Part shown: one piece after another, positions 1 to 11,115 of the stretch
Layout of the letters: each line of letters begins with the position of its first letter
Position numbering within the stretch: position 1 is the stretch's first letter
NCBI GenBank assembly: GCA_010645155.1
Contig: JAAGOF010000250.1
Span: 65,570-129,569, forward strand
Length of the DNA stretch: 64,000 nucleotides
Direction of reading: 5' to 3'
DNA from: Tigriopus japonicus
Taxonomy: Eukaryota > Arthropoda > Copepoda > Harpacticoida > Harpacticidae
Program-made: the position numbers and the translations under genes
The notes under the pieces: generated by a model
Database searches by the model: none
The model's input: the letters and a program-made list of their open reading frames with translations, nothing else
Told to the model about the DNA's origin: nothing

Positions 1-3000
1 TATGTGAATGTTTGTAGATGTCAAGCACAACAGAGAAATTCAAGAAAATTGAATCTCTGACTTCAGATTTAAAAAAATTATGTTCAAAAAATAAGTTCAA
101 AAATGAGCATTTCAAGTACTTTTGGAATTTTAGTCCAAAAATGGCAAAAAGTGCAAAAAAATTGTGAAAAGTGTAAAAAAACATTTTGCGCCAATGCGAC
201 ATCTCTAGTCATAAGACTGTTGTGCCATCCAACTCTTTGAGTTGGAAACGATGAACTTTTGAAGTTCCGGGTATGCTCTCTCACGAACTCTCGATTGTGA
301 GTAATCGTTTCTGCAACGAATTAGTGAAAGCAAAGTTAGTCACAGGATCTAACAGGTTCGTAAAGGACGAACATTAGTTTGTTCTCGGCAAACGGGCCGA
401 GTTTTAACAGAGTATTTAGTATTGACGGACTTGCTTTAATTTCATTTGATAGTTATAACCGATTTTGGAGATTGCGCTGAGCACAAAGGAGCTGCAATTG
501 GGCGTCAGACATGGCGATGGATTCCCCTGGAGCTAAGGCCTTAAGTTCATCGATAATAGTAGCCCGGATGTTAGTGTAGTTATTTCAAACACGAAAGTAT
601 AGTTGCAAGTATAGTTGTGTATACTCGCTTCGAGTTTCGCGCTAACATACCGATTTAAGAACGAAAGCCCTTCGAGCGAGTGTACTTGTCATCCAACGTC
701 AACCCAAGTATAGTTGCGAGGCGCAAGTACACACGACACGTATACTTTCCTTCACTCGTTCCCCTTTTGCAACTACACTCGTCGACAGTGAGGCCAAGAA
801 AAGTTCGTGCGCATGTGAAAACCGAGTGAATCAGCTGAGCATTCCTGTGGCAAAGAATAGATTTGACCTACTGACAAACAAGAGAAAGGAACACTGATTC
901 TCTTGAGGCGATTCATGATATCAGCTGCCTTCATCCGTGCCAAGTAAGACCACCCAAGGATGATCCTGGATAACCTCAAAGGGTGGGTGGGTGGTTATGA
1001 CAAGGAGTGGGTCGGTCATGGATGGACCAAGTGACCTTTAAGACTTGAAAGTGACGAGCGAGCGCTGAAGAAGGACAGGGCTACTTAGACGGACGTGGGT
1101 AATCTTTCAGAGTACTTAGGGTACACAAACAAGGTGAAGGCGGCGAGGCGCTCAAATTATCTCGCTGATCCACCCACCCCTTCTTGTCCGGGCCCAAATT
1201 TGCGAAGAACTTCCTTCAAGATTCTGAAGACAATCTCTTAACATACTTTCATCAACCCGACTGGATCTCGGAGTCGCTTATTGTGATCTTCATCATCCAT
1301 ACGAAGAAGACGCGTGCGGATCGATACTTGCCGGAGATTGGCACAGGGGAGTTGGTTGACGCAATCAAAACTCCTCTGGAAGGAAGGAAGCAAACAAGCA
1401 TAGTGCAAACGTCGTAGAAGGAATTGCTTCTCAACAACCTTGGTCCTCACGCATTCGAGGGTGTAAATGAAGAACTGACCTTTTCCAAGTCTGATCAAAA
1501 ATACCTAGCCGAATTTTTGAATTCCACGATCAAAACTATCCGTCTTTGGCCAAATAAAAACACTTCATGAAAGATTTCAGTTTCCGGTTCTTTCATCAAA
1601 ATTAAGCAATAAAAAAATACGACTATACATGACCGGTTCTCCAGAATGCCGCCAAGTCCCAATTAAATGGAAATTGGTCTCGTCGACAAATTTTGTGTAA
1701 TTCAACTTGAACATATTGATAGATATACTTTCACTACAAAAGTTCATTAATCATTATCTACGTGGACTTCTGGTCCTTTGCTTGTCTACTGGCACTCTGA
1801 CCACAATTCAATTATGTGAAATAGAGTATTTTCCTATAAAAGGAAGGGAGAAAAATCATAAGAATATGGAAAAGCTAATGCAAAGAAGAAAGATATAGTG
1901 AATGCAAGGAAACCAATTTTTACGCGCAGGATTTCAAATGAAGATATATCTTTCATCTAGGACACTATTTGGACAAATAGTTATAGCTCTCGTCGTGACC
2001 ACACACGTGTAAAAGCAATGAAAATGTGCAGAGCAAGCATTATATATGGTATGTAAAAGCCGAAGAGATGGTAACAATATTTGTTATTGTAATAGAGCGG
2101 ATGGGTCCAATTAAAAATCGTCATTTCCAATCTCTTATGGAACTTGGATAGGTTATAGACGAAGTGTGCGACCACCATTATTCTGAAGGCATGTCGACAC
2201 TAACGTGTTTTTGAGCTCTTGTCTGGAGAGAATATCAATTATCCGTATATAACATTCGGAAACGTTAGGTCCCCAACACTCTGGGCTTGGATTCATACAC
2301 AAAATGGGTTCAGGGGCGTCCGAAGATCGTTGTCAAATGGAGGCACAGAAAGGTAGGGCTTGAGAAACTTATAGAGAGTATCGAAGACGTTTATTGCAAA
2401 CGAATCCGATGTTGGCCTTGGTTTTCGTGAGGAAGTAGGATTGTGCTTAAGGAGAGTTAAGTGGAGACATCAGCATTGTTGGCGATTTCCATACTGAAAC
2501 GGATTTTGGAGAGGCTAGTTGAGGAAGGCTGATTCCACTCCATCGCTAACGATTCCTTGCGATATCCAGTCGTTGAACCCAAACACGAAAACCTAAATCA
2601 CAAAACAAAGAGAAAAACTGTTCAAGCAGCTTGCCAAGATTAAGGGTTCGAGTTTTGGCTCTTGAAAAAAAACTTGTTTCATCAAGCTCGTCTTGATCTA
2701 CCATCGAGAGGAGGCAGATTTCAACGCATGATGTGCGGTCACTCTATGGAAATCAAAACAAGAAAAAGATGTTCACAGCTTACAGCTGATAAACCTCAAA
2801 ATTGTGTAAGCTGTTTTTCATTTGTCAATAGCAACTAGATTTTTGCTGCTGAGAATTCGTAGGAAGGGAGCTCGTCTGCTGACCGATGTCTTTTTGAAGA
2901 TCGAGATGGCAAATGGGATTCGGCCTCGAAAAACACTGGAGGCGTCAATTCAGAGGTTATTGAATACCTCCAAGTTGGTCACAAGCACCAATATTTTATC

Positions 3001-3546
3001 AGGATCGGTTTTTACCACTAGTAAATTTGTTCCAAACTCGGAATAGGTTTTGTTTCTTCTGGAGCACTGCACGCCTGACCTTGTCAGCTTAACACTGTCG
3101 TCTCAACGGTCATTTTGTGATTGCAATATTGACATGTGGGACTTCTTGCAAGAAAAAAGTCATTTGCAGAATGATATTCAGGCTGGCACACAATAGCATA
3201 TGATCAATGAGGACGTGTCTCGGACGCACCAAACTGATCCAAATTAATCACCAGTAGATACAGGATGTAAAAGTCACTTTCACAAACTAATTGAACATGC
3301 TGTGCCTTGAATATCTTTGTCCCTTTTTATGAGGTGGTAATGATACTCATAAATCATATTTAACTCAAGTCAAGAAATTGGCCAAGGATCAGTTAATTAC
3401 AAACATCAGCACTGTTACACTGAAAGGTAATAATGTAAGGCCTCACTAATTTTTGCATTTTCTTCTTCCGAAGACTTAAGCCAATGGTGAGGTACCACTG
3501 AAAGTGGAATGCCATTGAAATTAAAAATTTCTGGAAATAACTACCC
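1..3546. other. Intergenic, no gene recognised
   Basis: No open frame here resembles a known protein. The stretch 570-790 contains three short direct copies of AAGTATAGTTG and several inverted partners, suggesting a worn foldback element. The segment 2630-2800 is a dispersed repeat listed separately. The frames near 1184-1498 are open on both strands but show no domain and no splice pattern that I can defend. Confidence 0.6.
2630..2800. repeat. Dispersed repeat, copy 1 (partner near 18205-18370)
   Basis: This stretch aligns by eye with 18205-18370. Shared blocks in the same order include CATCAAGCTC(G/T)TCTTGA, a GAGAGGAGG/GAGACGAGG block, GAAATCA(A)AACAAGAAA and TGTTCACAG(C/T)TTACA. The copies have diverged by many substitutions and small gaps, so the family is old. 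No coding capacity is visible. Confidence 0.6.
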
Positions 3547-3618
3547 GTGACCCCTTGCACTAATTTTGTCCATCCTTTTCCGATACAATGTGCTTCTTCA
3601 AGTGTGCCCAGCCAGAAA

Positions 3619-5625
3619 ATGGCCACAAAGCTGAGGCATCTGAAGGAAGTTAATGAGAGGCACCAATTTCCGTATGTCTACGTCTCCTTGAAGTCTTCAA
3701 ACGCATGTTTCTGCAAGTATTGCGACTCAACTTTTTCGCCATCCCAGAGAGAGCTTTTCCGCCAACTCGCCAAGACCAGTCGGCATCAGAAGAAAATGGA
3801 TTTGAAGAAGAAAAGAGCTGCCTCTCAAGCTTTGTTAGGGGACATTTTACCCAAGGAAAAAGCCAAGAAAACAAAGTAAAGCGCTAAAAAAGCAGCTTTT
3901 GCCAATGTTTCAAGACCATAATAATTAATTAATTCTAGAGCCGAGTTACTTGGAGGAGAACTTTGCAAGGGATTTTTTGCAGCCAAATTCCTTTAAAGAA
4001 AATGATGATTCCTGTTCTTTGCGACGTTCTTGAGACTATATCTGGCATCACACTACCCCGTGAACCCATGTTAAGGGCCAAACATTTGCCCAAATGCTAT
4101 TAAAAACATTTAATGGATCAAAGAGGACTTGAAGAAACGGCTCCTATGGGTTACTACAGACTAGACTGCACCAGGGATGCCTTAAACCGAGAGGCGGCCA
4201 ACGTACTTGTGGGGAAACTGACTAGCCAAGAATTTCAAAAAAAACACCATATCAATGTAGCCTTTTTAGAAAGGGCTGATGCTGCCACAATGGCCAGGTA
4301 TTTTGAGTTTTAATTTTACAGCCACTATGGCAAACCAGATTGGGTGTTTTATTCTCAAGGCTTGTTAGTGATTCTCTTCGGAAATTGAATCCTGAATTTG
4401 ATGGGGACAGACTTCACACTCTCCTAAGTGACGCCGCCCCTTACATGATTATTTGTGGGGAAGATCTCCAGGTCTTTTTTCCCACCTGCTCCATGTCACA
4501 TGCACGGCTCATGCCCTCCACTAGTAAACAATTGGCCAAAAAGTAATGGTATGAGGACCTTTATTTGCAATTAGACGAATGAAACAAAAGGTTTTTTAAT
4601 GAGCTTTCTTAAAAAATAGTACTTCTTTTCCTTGTTATAGAGTTTGCAATCTTGCCTCCGAGATGTTTCCAGACGTAAACAGGCTAATTGTGTCAATGAA
4701 AATGGTTTTTCGGAAGTCTAGGAGACTTTTTTTGCCACCCTACTGCCAAAAGAGAAGGCTGTCTCAATCTGCCGTTACCCCCCGAGCCAGTTTTGACCCG
4801 GGGAACGCGGATTGACGCAGCCTCATTCTACGCTCAACACTTCGACAACATTACCAACGTTGTTGAAGCGTTTGTACAGGGTTAGGCAGAATTAGTGAAA
4901 CATTCGATTCAAGATCATGATTGAGGCCCTTGGCGTGAGCCATAATTTCAAATGAAAGGTTTAAAACCATAACAGGATACAGGAATATTGTCATGGAACC
5001 CTGGACAAGGTGGCAAAAAGAGGGTAAGGACTCCCACGTTGGTCAAGGCCACTACGTGTAAGATTTATTGAAATCCTGCTTGATCCATGAACAAGTTGGC
5101 TAAAGACTAAAATTTGTCCCCATTACTTGTGGTTAGATCTTGAAAAAGCCAAGAAGGGTAACAAGGACCACTTTCGGTTATAGTTGAAGCAACATGGGAT
5201 GAAAACCAAGAGGAGGAATAGGTGCGTGCAAGTTGTAACATAGATATCAATACGTTCGGGGCGGTGGTTCTGCTCAGAGGGTTACATGACAAATGATATT
5301 CCATTATATTAAAGTATCTTGTATGCGAACCAAATTCTTAGAACAATCCTTTCCTATTGACTTTGTTGGTAAAGAGTTATTTCATAATATCCATGTTTCA
5401 TTAATTCTGCCTAACCCTGTAAGTGACAGTGCCCAAGCGATTAAGGAAGCACAGGCCATGCTCAAAAAGACCAAGCCTCAAGGCAAACCTCGCCTTCATC
5501 CACGCACACCTGAGCTTCCTCTCTTCTTCAATTACTCAAGTGGAAGAAGACGGATTGTCACTATCGAACTCTTTGGCAATCCTCAAAAATGCCCAAGATG
5601 GTTTGAATGATATTAAGAGAGAAAA
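3619..5625 (+). pseudogene. hAT-type transposase relic (CGGBP1-like domain type), interrupted
   Basis: Successive frame-shifted pieces, read left to right, resemble one hAT-superfamily protein. At 3619-3879 there is a basic N-terminal piece with a CxxC zinc-binding motif (CFCKYCDSTF) and a SRHQKK end, of the BED/CGGBP1 type. At 4340-4546 comes the piece ending LLSDAAPYMIICGEDLQVFF, which is typical of this family. At about 4640-4875 the translations FPDVNRLIVSMKMVFRK and IDAASFYAQHFDNITNVVEAF follow. The C-terminal helix piece resumes at about 5421-5625 (SDSAQAIKEAQAML, then LSLSNSLAILKNAQDGLNDI). Several stops and frameshifts separate the pieces, and 4877-5419 is a later insertion. It is a dead copy. 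Confidence 0.7.
4877..5419. mobile_element. TA-flanked MITE with about 26-bp terminal inverted repeats
   Basis: The left end CAGGGTTAGGCAGAATTA continues as GTGAAAC. The right end is its reverse complement with one mismatch. Both ends abut TA (4875-4876 and 5420-5421), the duplication expected of Tc1/mariner-type elements. Removing the element with one TA joins the flanking hAT relic in frame (AFV then SDSAQ), which independently proves the boundaries. At 543 bp with no transposase recognised inside, it is a non-autonomous element. A minus-strand frame at 5107-5304 is open but unrecognised. Confidence 0.88.
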
Positions 5626-5826
5626 AATTAAACCATTTCAAAACTTTTGTAATCAGACGCAAATCCAGACTATGGAAACTCTACATGACTACAAATGATC
5701 TCAAGAGTCTCGATGAGTTCAAGAAAATGAAAACAGCCCTGAAACGTGAAATCAAAGTGTGTAAGTGCAATTATGAGGAAAAATTGTTGGGGTCACGGGA
5801 TATGAAGAAGTTCTATGGCTACAGCA
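5626..5826 (+). pseudogene. LINE-type fragment (endonuclease/RT linker region)
   Basis: The frame starting near 5607 reads RRKSRLWKLYMTTNDLKSL, then a lysine-rich helix with FKKMKTALKREI, a NYEEKLLG segment and MKKFYGY. This pattern of K/R-rich helix, YxxKL and a KKFWxY-like end matches the linker between endonuclease and reverse transcriptase in jockey/CR1-like non-LTR retrotransposons. Only this segment survives. It abuts the hAT relic on the left and is cut on the right by the hairpin at 5827-5922. The assignment rests on motif memory, not on a search. Confidence 0.5.
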
Positions 5827-5922
5827 ATGCTCCATCAAGTTTCGCTACATACATAAGCTGTGTTTTTCAAAAGCAGCTGCGTTTTTCAATCGTAGCTTAT
5901 GTAGCGAAACTTGATCGAGCAT
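5827..5922. repeat. Foldback hairpin element
   Basis: The left arm ATGCTCCATCAAGTTTCGCT followed by ACATACATAAGCTG pairs with the right arm around 5895-5922, whose reverse complement is ATGCTCGATCAAGTTTCGCT followed by ACATAAGCT. There is a short loop of about 35 bp. The core (ACATAAGCTG(T/C)GTTT ... GTAGCTTATGT) recurs in the larger element at 58336-58544, so both belong to one foldback family. Confidence 0.8.
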
Positions 5923-5944
5923 GGTTATTTCTAGAAATACTATA

Positions 5945-6728
5945 AGGCAGAGATTGGCATTCAAATCTATGATTGCCTGACCCGGCACGGACTGTCTGTG
6001 ACGTCATTCATCATGCGGGAAGCCGAAGTTCATGATTAAAGGAACCTTTTCTTCTAAGAAACACATCTAAACTATTTCGCTCATCTGATAGGGCAGTTTG
6101 GTTATTGAAAATCCTCAAGTCTGCTGGAAATGTGTCTAAGGTATTAACCCGATATGCAAAAAGTGAATTTCAACTAGTGTGGAGTTTAAACAGGGGCCGA
6201 TTAATTCACATGATCCGGTGATTGACAACAAAATCTCAGTGATGTGAAATCTCGGCTTGCGCAAGTTTTTTCACGGGAGCTGGCAGGGTAGGGTTACCTC
6301 TTAGAGAATGGGTGCTTTGCTCTGGTATATGAGCAAACACGAATTTGAGGTTGATTTGCAACCCTGCTCAGAAGTCACGATAGTCAGGGATGCCTTGCCT
6401 TTTGTCGCTTCTTAAAGAAAAAAACCTGTTTATGAAGGCTGGTAGACAGTGGAGAATATGATTTCACTTAAGAAAATTGGCAACCCCAGCACCAGGTCAG
6501 ATCACTACAAAATCAACAAAGCAGAAGTACTCTGGTTTGTTGTTGAACTTCGTTAGAATTAGCTGGATGTTCAACTGAATGCTCTTGACCAATCACCAGC
6601 GTGAATCATCGGCACCGTGTGTTAGCCTACGAATGCCAATATCTATCTTAGTGTATCTAGTTATTTCAACTGCGCGTAATGTGCTTCTTTTATGCTTCTT
6701 CCATGCTTCTAGATGTGCTTCTACTATA
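5945..6728. other. Intergenic, nothing recognised
   Basis: No reliable coding frame or repeat structure was seen between the hairpin and the mariner-type element. The upstream extension of the transposase frame from 6579 to 6875 is non-coding leader that happens to be open. Confidence 0.6.
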
Positions 6729-8010
6729 CGGGGAGGGGCAGAAGTATCCAGACAAAACTTGAATGACGTATATCTCATGAAGCAAGAGGAATATTTTTAT
6801 TTCCCGCGTTTTTTCTGGTTTGACCAAAAACCGGTTTTGAAGGTTTGTTTATTTTTTTTGTTTAAATCCGGAAATATGAAGCTCCAGGAACAAAAGCGTA
6901 AAGTGATTGCTGAATTGCTCGTGGCCGGCAACGACGCCAGAGCCATCATCAAGTCAACCAAGTACCCCAGGGCCACCGTCTACGAGGTCGTGAAGAGGCT
7001 GCAGTCTGGCCGGGGGACAGGCCACGCCCCCTGCGGCCCACACAGGGCAAAAAAGCGTACCCCCAGGTTCTTGGCGGGCCTGAGGAGGTCCATCAAGGCC
7101 AACCCAGCTGTGTCCATATCGGCCCACGCAGCCAGGCGGTCCGTGAGCAAGAGGACTGTGGCCAGGGCCGTCAAGGAGGACCTGAACTTGACCTCCTACG
7201 TCAGAGGCAGACGCCACCTTCTTACCGAGAAGATGAAGGCCACCAGGCTTGAGAGGGGCAAGAAGTTGCGCAGAATCTGCAAGGTCAATCCAAGGACGGT
7301 CAGACTTTTCTCAGATGAGTCAATCTTCACGGTGGATGGCGCGTACAACCCCAGAACAACCGATGGCTTGCCAAGAACAGAACCGTTGTGCCTCTCATCA
7401 TGAAGACAAAGAATCCTGCCAAGATTATAGTCTTTGGCCTCATCAGCAGCGACGGAAAGGTGATGCCAGCCCATGTCTTCCCTCCCAAATTCAGGCTCAA
7501 TGCTGCTGGGTATGTGGAGCTTCTAAGGAAGGTCGTGATGCCCTGGCTGGCAACCTCTTACCCATCAGGAATCAAATTCATGTGGATCCAGGACTCTGCT
7601 CCATGTCATGTGTCCAATGTTTCCATGAACTTTTTGAACAACAAATTTGATGTGGTGGTCAAGAAAGACAAGTGGCCTTCAAACAGCCCTGACCTCAACC
7701 CATGCGACTTCTAGTTGTGGTCCGAGCTGAGGAGGAAGGTCAACAAGATGCCCCACAACAGCCTGGCATCTCTGAAGTCGTCGGTGAAGCGGAACATGGC
7801 CTCCTTCTCCACAGCCGAGGTCGCCAAAGCCTGCTCGGCCTTTGTCGGCCGCTTGGACGCCATCATTAAGGTCAACGGTGACCATATTGAATAAAAATGT
7901 TCTTAATTGTTGTCCAAACTTTTTTTGTTAAATACACAATTGGCTAGAAATAGCTCTTGATGCTGTAAATTATGTTCAAAGTTTTGTCCGGATACTTCTG
8001 CCCCACTCTG
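6729..8010 (+). mobile_element. Mariner-type DNA transposon, nearly intact, 1282 bp
   Basis: The terminal inverted repeats are GGGGCAGAAGTATCCAGACA at the left and, reverse-complemented, GGGGCAGAAGTATCCGGACA at the right. Both continue as AAACTT and are flanked by TA (6727-6728 and 8011-8012). The size is that of a full mariner/Tc1 element. The inner coding part is clearly richer in G+C than the flanking DNA. Repeat ends differ at only a few positions, which suggests a fairly recent arrival. It encodes one transposase, listed separately. Confidence 0.9.
6876..7894 (+). pseudogene. Mariner/Tc1-superfamily transposase with one frameshift and one stop
   Basis: The ATG at 6876 begins an N-terminal helix-turn-helix region (residues about 1-110, including RAIIKSTKYPRATVYEVVKR). 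The catalytic domain shows FSDESIF (first Asp), WIQDSAPCH (second Asp) and SPDLNPCDF. The spacing from the second Asp to the Asp of PCDF is about 37 residues, fitting a DD37D-type mariner relative rather than classic DD34D/E. The reading frame changes near 7350 (consistent with one lost base between YNP and NNRW), and a TAG at 7712-7714 interrupts the end. The frame then continues to TAA at 7892-7894. About 340 codons is the normal family length. Two lesions make this copy inactive as written. Confidence 0.9.
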
Positions 8011-8238
8011 TACTTTCAAAGTACCTCAACAACCGATCTATAAACATGGACAACAATAAACTAGTTATCATTTTGAAGTATCGCGAGTAAGATGTGATTT
8101 CTAGATGGTCCGTGTTAATGATCAATGATCATACTTGGCGCATTCTTTCGGAAACCTATTAGTGGGTTAAGAATTCGCTCCCCAATGTGATTACACGGCG
8201 ATGTTTTAGTATAAAAGGTCACTTGTTCATCGTAGAGC

Positions 8239-9725
8239 ATGTCGTTGAAAACAGACCCTTCAACAATGACGGCCATCGCGTCACTGAGGAACAGGATCCG
8301 TTCCCATCGCGGCCATTTTACCAAAGACAGAAAACACCTTGAAGATGTGGCTGTAAGCATGGATGTGAAATGGGTAAAAGAAATTATCACTCAACTCCGC
8401 GACCGGTGGGCCTAGATATCTGAATTGTTTGAGGAATTAGCGGGTTAGGATTCCTTAGCAGCCGCTGATCAGGCAAATGTTGAGCAAGATTTGGAGGATC
8501 GCATCTCCTCAGCAACTGCCATTGCTAATCAAATAGCGTCTTTGAATCCTGAGGCAGAAAACACCCGTCAACTAGGAAATGGATCAGGGTTGCCTCAGTT
8601 CAAGCTTGTGTCTGACTTAAAAACCCCATTTGCTATCTTTGGATGCTTCACCCCCAGAGATGCGCGATTGGATCAGTGGATTCAGAGATTTTTTTCGAGG
8701 CAACTCACATGGAGCTGGTCAGTCTTTCCCAACAACATGCACAATTTCTGGCATGTCTTGAACCCAGTCTATGCCTGATGATTCGCCCATCCATCAATGC
8801 ATCAACCCCTTTGGGAATGCTTTACCTTGTTGGAAACCCGGTTTTTAGAACTACATCCCTTATTTGAACGGCGCTTGGGAGGGTTCCGTTTGGAAAAGAA
8901 GAAAAGTCCGTCCGTCAAATCATTTTATGATGACTTGTGTCGGATTGGCAATGAAGCTGAACTAAACAAACTTTCAACTAATGATCTATTCATGTTTCAG
9001 CTACTTTATGCATGTCGCCATGAATCGGACCTGTTCATCAAATTATTGGAATTGCCAATCCCCACGTTGCAAGACGTTATCAACGTTGGAACAGCTTTTG
9101 AATCGGCTCGCCATTTGCAGGCGAAAGCTACTACTACGCTGAATCCCGTTTTAATATTTGGCGTTAAGGATTATCAGAAAAATTGGCAATTAGCCGCAAT
9201 TGTGAGGGCTGTGGTTACTCTGACCATTCACGTAACCAATGTCCCGCTAAAAATAACTCTTGTCATAGTTGTGGTAAATTGGGACATATTGCTCGTGTCT
9301 GCCATGCTCGTCAAGGGCAAACACAAGAGCGTGGTCGATCCCCACATCGAGACCAACCAACGCGCAATTTTCGCCGTGAATTGACGCCAATTCGTCAAAG
9401 GAATCGCAGCCCTAGCTCAGCCCGCCTTTCGGTTGTGTCAATGTTGCCTCCTCATCCACATCGGGTCTCATTGTTGTGCCGTTTCCCTTCGGGTCCGGTA
9501 ATCACCATTGATGCCATTGCTGATACTGGGGCAGCACGAACGGTGATTCCCAATTCGCTTTACCTCCTGGGGTTGTTCCAATACCTTCGCGAACTCGCTT
9601 GTTGGCTGCCAATGGAACTTGCCTCCGTAATTCTGGAACAGTTTCTTTCAATACATCTGCTCCCGGAAGATCTGAAGCCCTTATCTATGCAATTGTATCT
9701 CCGGATTTGTCAGGTCCCCCCTTGA
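8239..9725 (+). pseudogene. Ty3/gypsy-type gag and protease relic
   Basis: This is a retrotransposon gag/protease region broken by at least two stops near 8413-8450 and several frameshifts around 8640-8800 and 9180. Recognisable parts, in order, are a gag N-terminal segment from about 8239, a gag core at 8797-9130 (for example SVKSFYDDLCRIGNEAELNK), two CCHC zinc knuckles at about 9201-9300 (CEGCGYSDHSRNQC and CHSCGKLGHIARVC), and an aspartic protease active site (IDAIADTGAARTVIP) at about 9501-9546. No long terminal repeats were identified. Reverse transcriptase does not follow on this strand, but a piece lies inverted just downstream. Confidence 0.82.
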
Positions 9726-9733
9726 TCAGTTGA

Positions 9734-10057
9734 TTAGTTGAGACCCATGGGAGCAACTGTATAACGATGTTTGCCTCTTGGAAGAATAAAAGCCGTGAGA
9801 AAGGAAGATTTTTCATCCAAGGGTACTTGGAAATAGCCATATATGGCATCTAGTTTCGCGAACCAACGTGAATCCGGACGCACCTGAGGTACAAGGTCAT
9901 GTGCAGAATGAAAAGGGTGAACAGGTCGACGCACTGCCTTATTGAGAATACGATAATCTGTAACAAGCCGTACCTTATCTGTTCCAGGTTTGCCAACAAA
10001 GTGCGCAGGGGAAGTCCATTTTGTAGGACAAACTTCGAGTTGGCAGTGCTGCCTCAT
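9734..10057 (-). pseudogene. Ty3/gypsy reverse transcriptase fragment, inverted
   Basis: The minus strand encodes the finger and palm part of a Ty3/gypsy reverse transcriptase. It shows SPAHFVGKPG, VRLVTDYRILNKAV and WFAKLDAIYGYFQVPLDE, and ends RYTVAPMGL just before a stop. The catalytic YxDD motif is not included, so it is a fragment. It points toward the gag/protease relic, so the two parts have been rearranged relative to each other or come from two insertions. Confidence 0.85.
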
Positions 10058-11115
10058 TTTCGATTTCTTGCCTATTGAGAAGTTGTGGTAAGCTTTTTGG
10101 CCCTAAAGGACCAAAATGACAAAACTATGCCCCAAAACGCCCAAAACCCACAGAGTTCCAGCGTGGAGATACCGGAGCACGGTCGTGAAATTTCATTGTA
10201 GGCAGCAAGGGCCGTTTATCATTGACTAGTTTAAACCTGCCCAAACAAACGTATTTGTAGAAAGCGTTGAAGAATTGTCTTGTGCACCTTCATTTGTACT
10301 AAGATCTTCCATCTGTTTGGGCAAGTATCTTCCGATATTATTCTGAAATATTTGCCTTTTCACGCAACTTCTGGCCAGTTTCAGCAATAAACGAGGCAGA
10401 CAAAATGACGACATTGGCCTTTCTATGGAACTCTACGGAATCAACCTTAGAGGACGATTGTTCTTGGTTTCAACACAAGAAGTTGCTTACACGTTCACGA
10501 ACCCTCGTTCACGAAAATAGATGTTTAATTGCTGCCATAATAAGTTTGACTACTTTGTACAATAGATCAGAGATTTGGAAAGGGGTACATTTTTTTTCTT
10601 TGTTTTCGCGTATTTACAGAGACAGATACAGACAAACAAACAAGACAAAAGAGCCCTAATGACACCTGCAAGACGCCAAAAATGGCGGTTCGACACAAAT
10701 ATCTACGCTCGCTTCTTAACAAGCCACCTTCGTAACTAAAGAAGGCGGCAATACGAAGATCAAAATAAGCCATTCCTTATAACAGGACGCTGAAGGAATA
10801 GCCGAGTTGACATCGATAAGAATTGAAAAATTGCATTAATAATCATAATGATAATAGAGTAGTAATAGCGCTAGTAGTAGGGATGTTGATAATAACAATA
10901 ATAATAATAATTGCAAGATATTGGCAATCATGATAATCGCGACAAGGTACACATGGTGTAGTTGTGGGCAAAGTGGCCGCCGGTGTGTGAAAGGCCAAAA
11001 GGCTGACTCGCTCGCTGACACTCTACTAGCGTGCAACTTCATACCCACGAAGGTGGTGGTGCTAAGGGCTAAATGTGAAAATTAGTAGTATGAATTATAA
11101 CAATGAGCACGAGAT
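10058..11115. other. Non-coding; dispersed repeat and 3' flank of the zinc-finger gene
   Basis: The stretch 10065-10155 (AAGCTTTTTGGCCCTAAAGG and nearby) resembles 52785-52870 inside the hAT element at 52454-53838. An AAT-rich microsatellite lies at about 10880-10915. The region left of 11116 should include the 3' untranslated part of the minus-strand zinc-finger gene, but I could not place a cleavage site. Confidence 0.5.
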
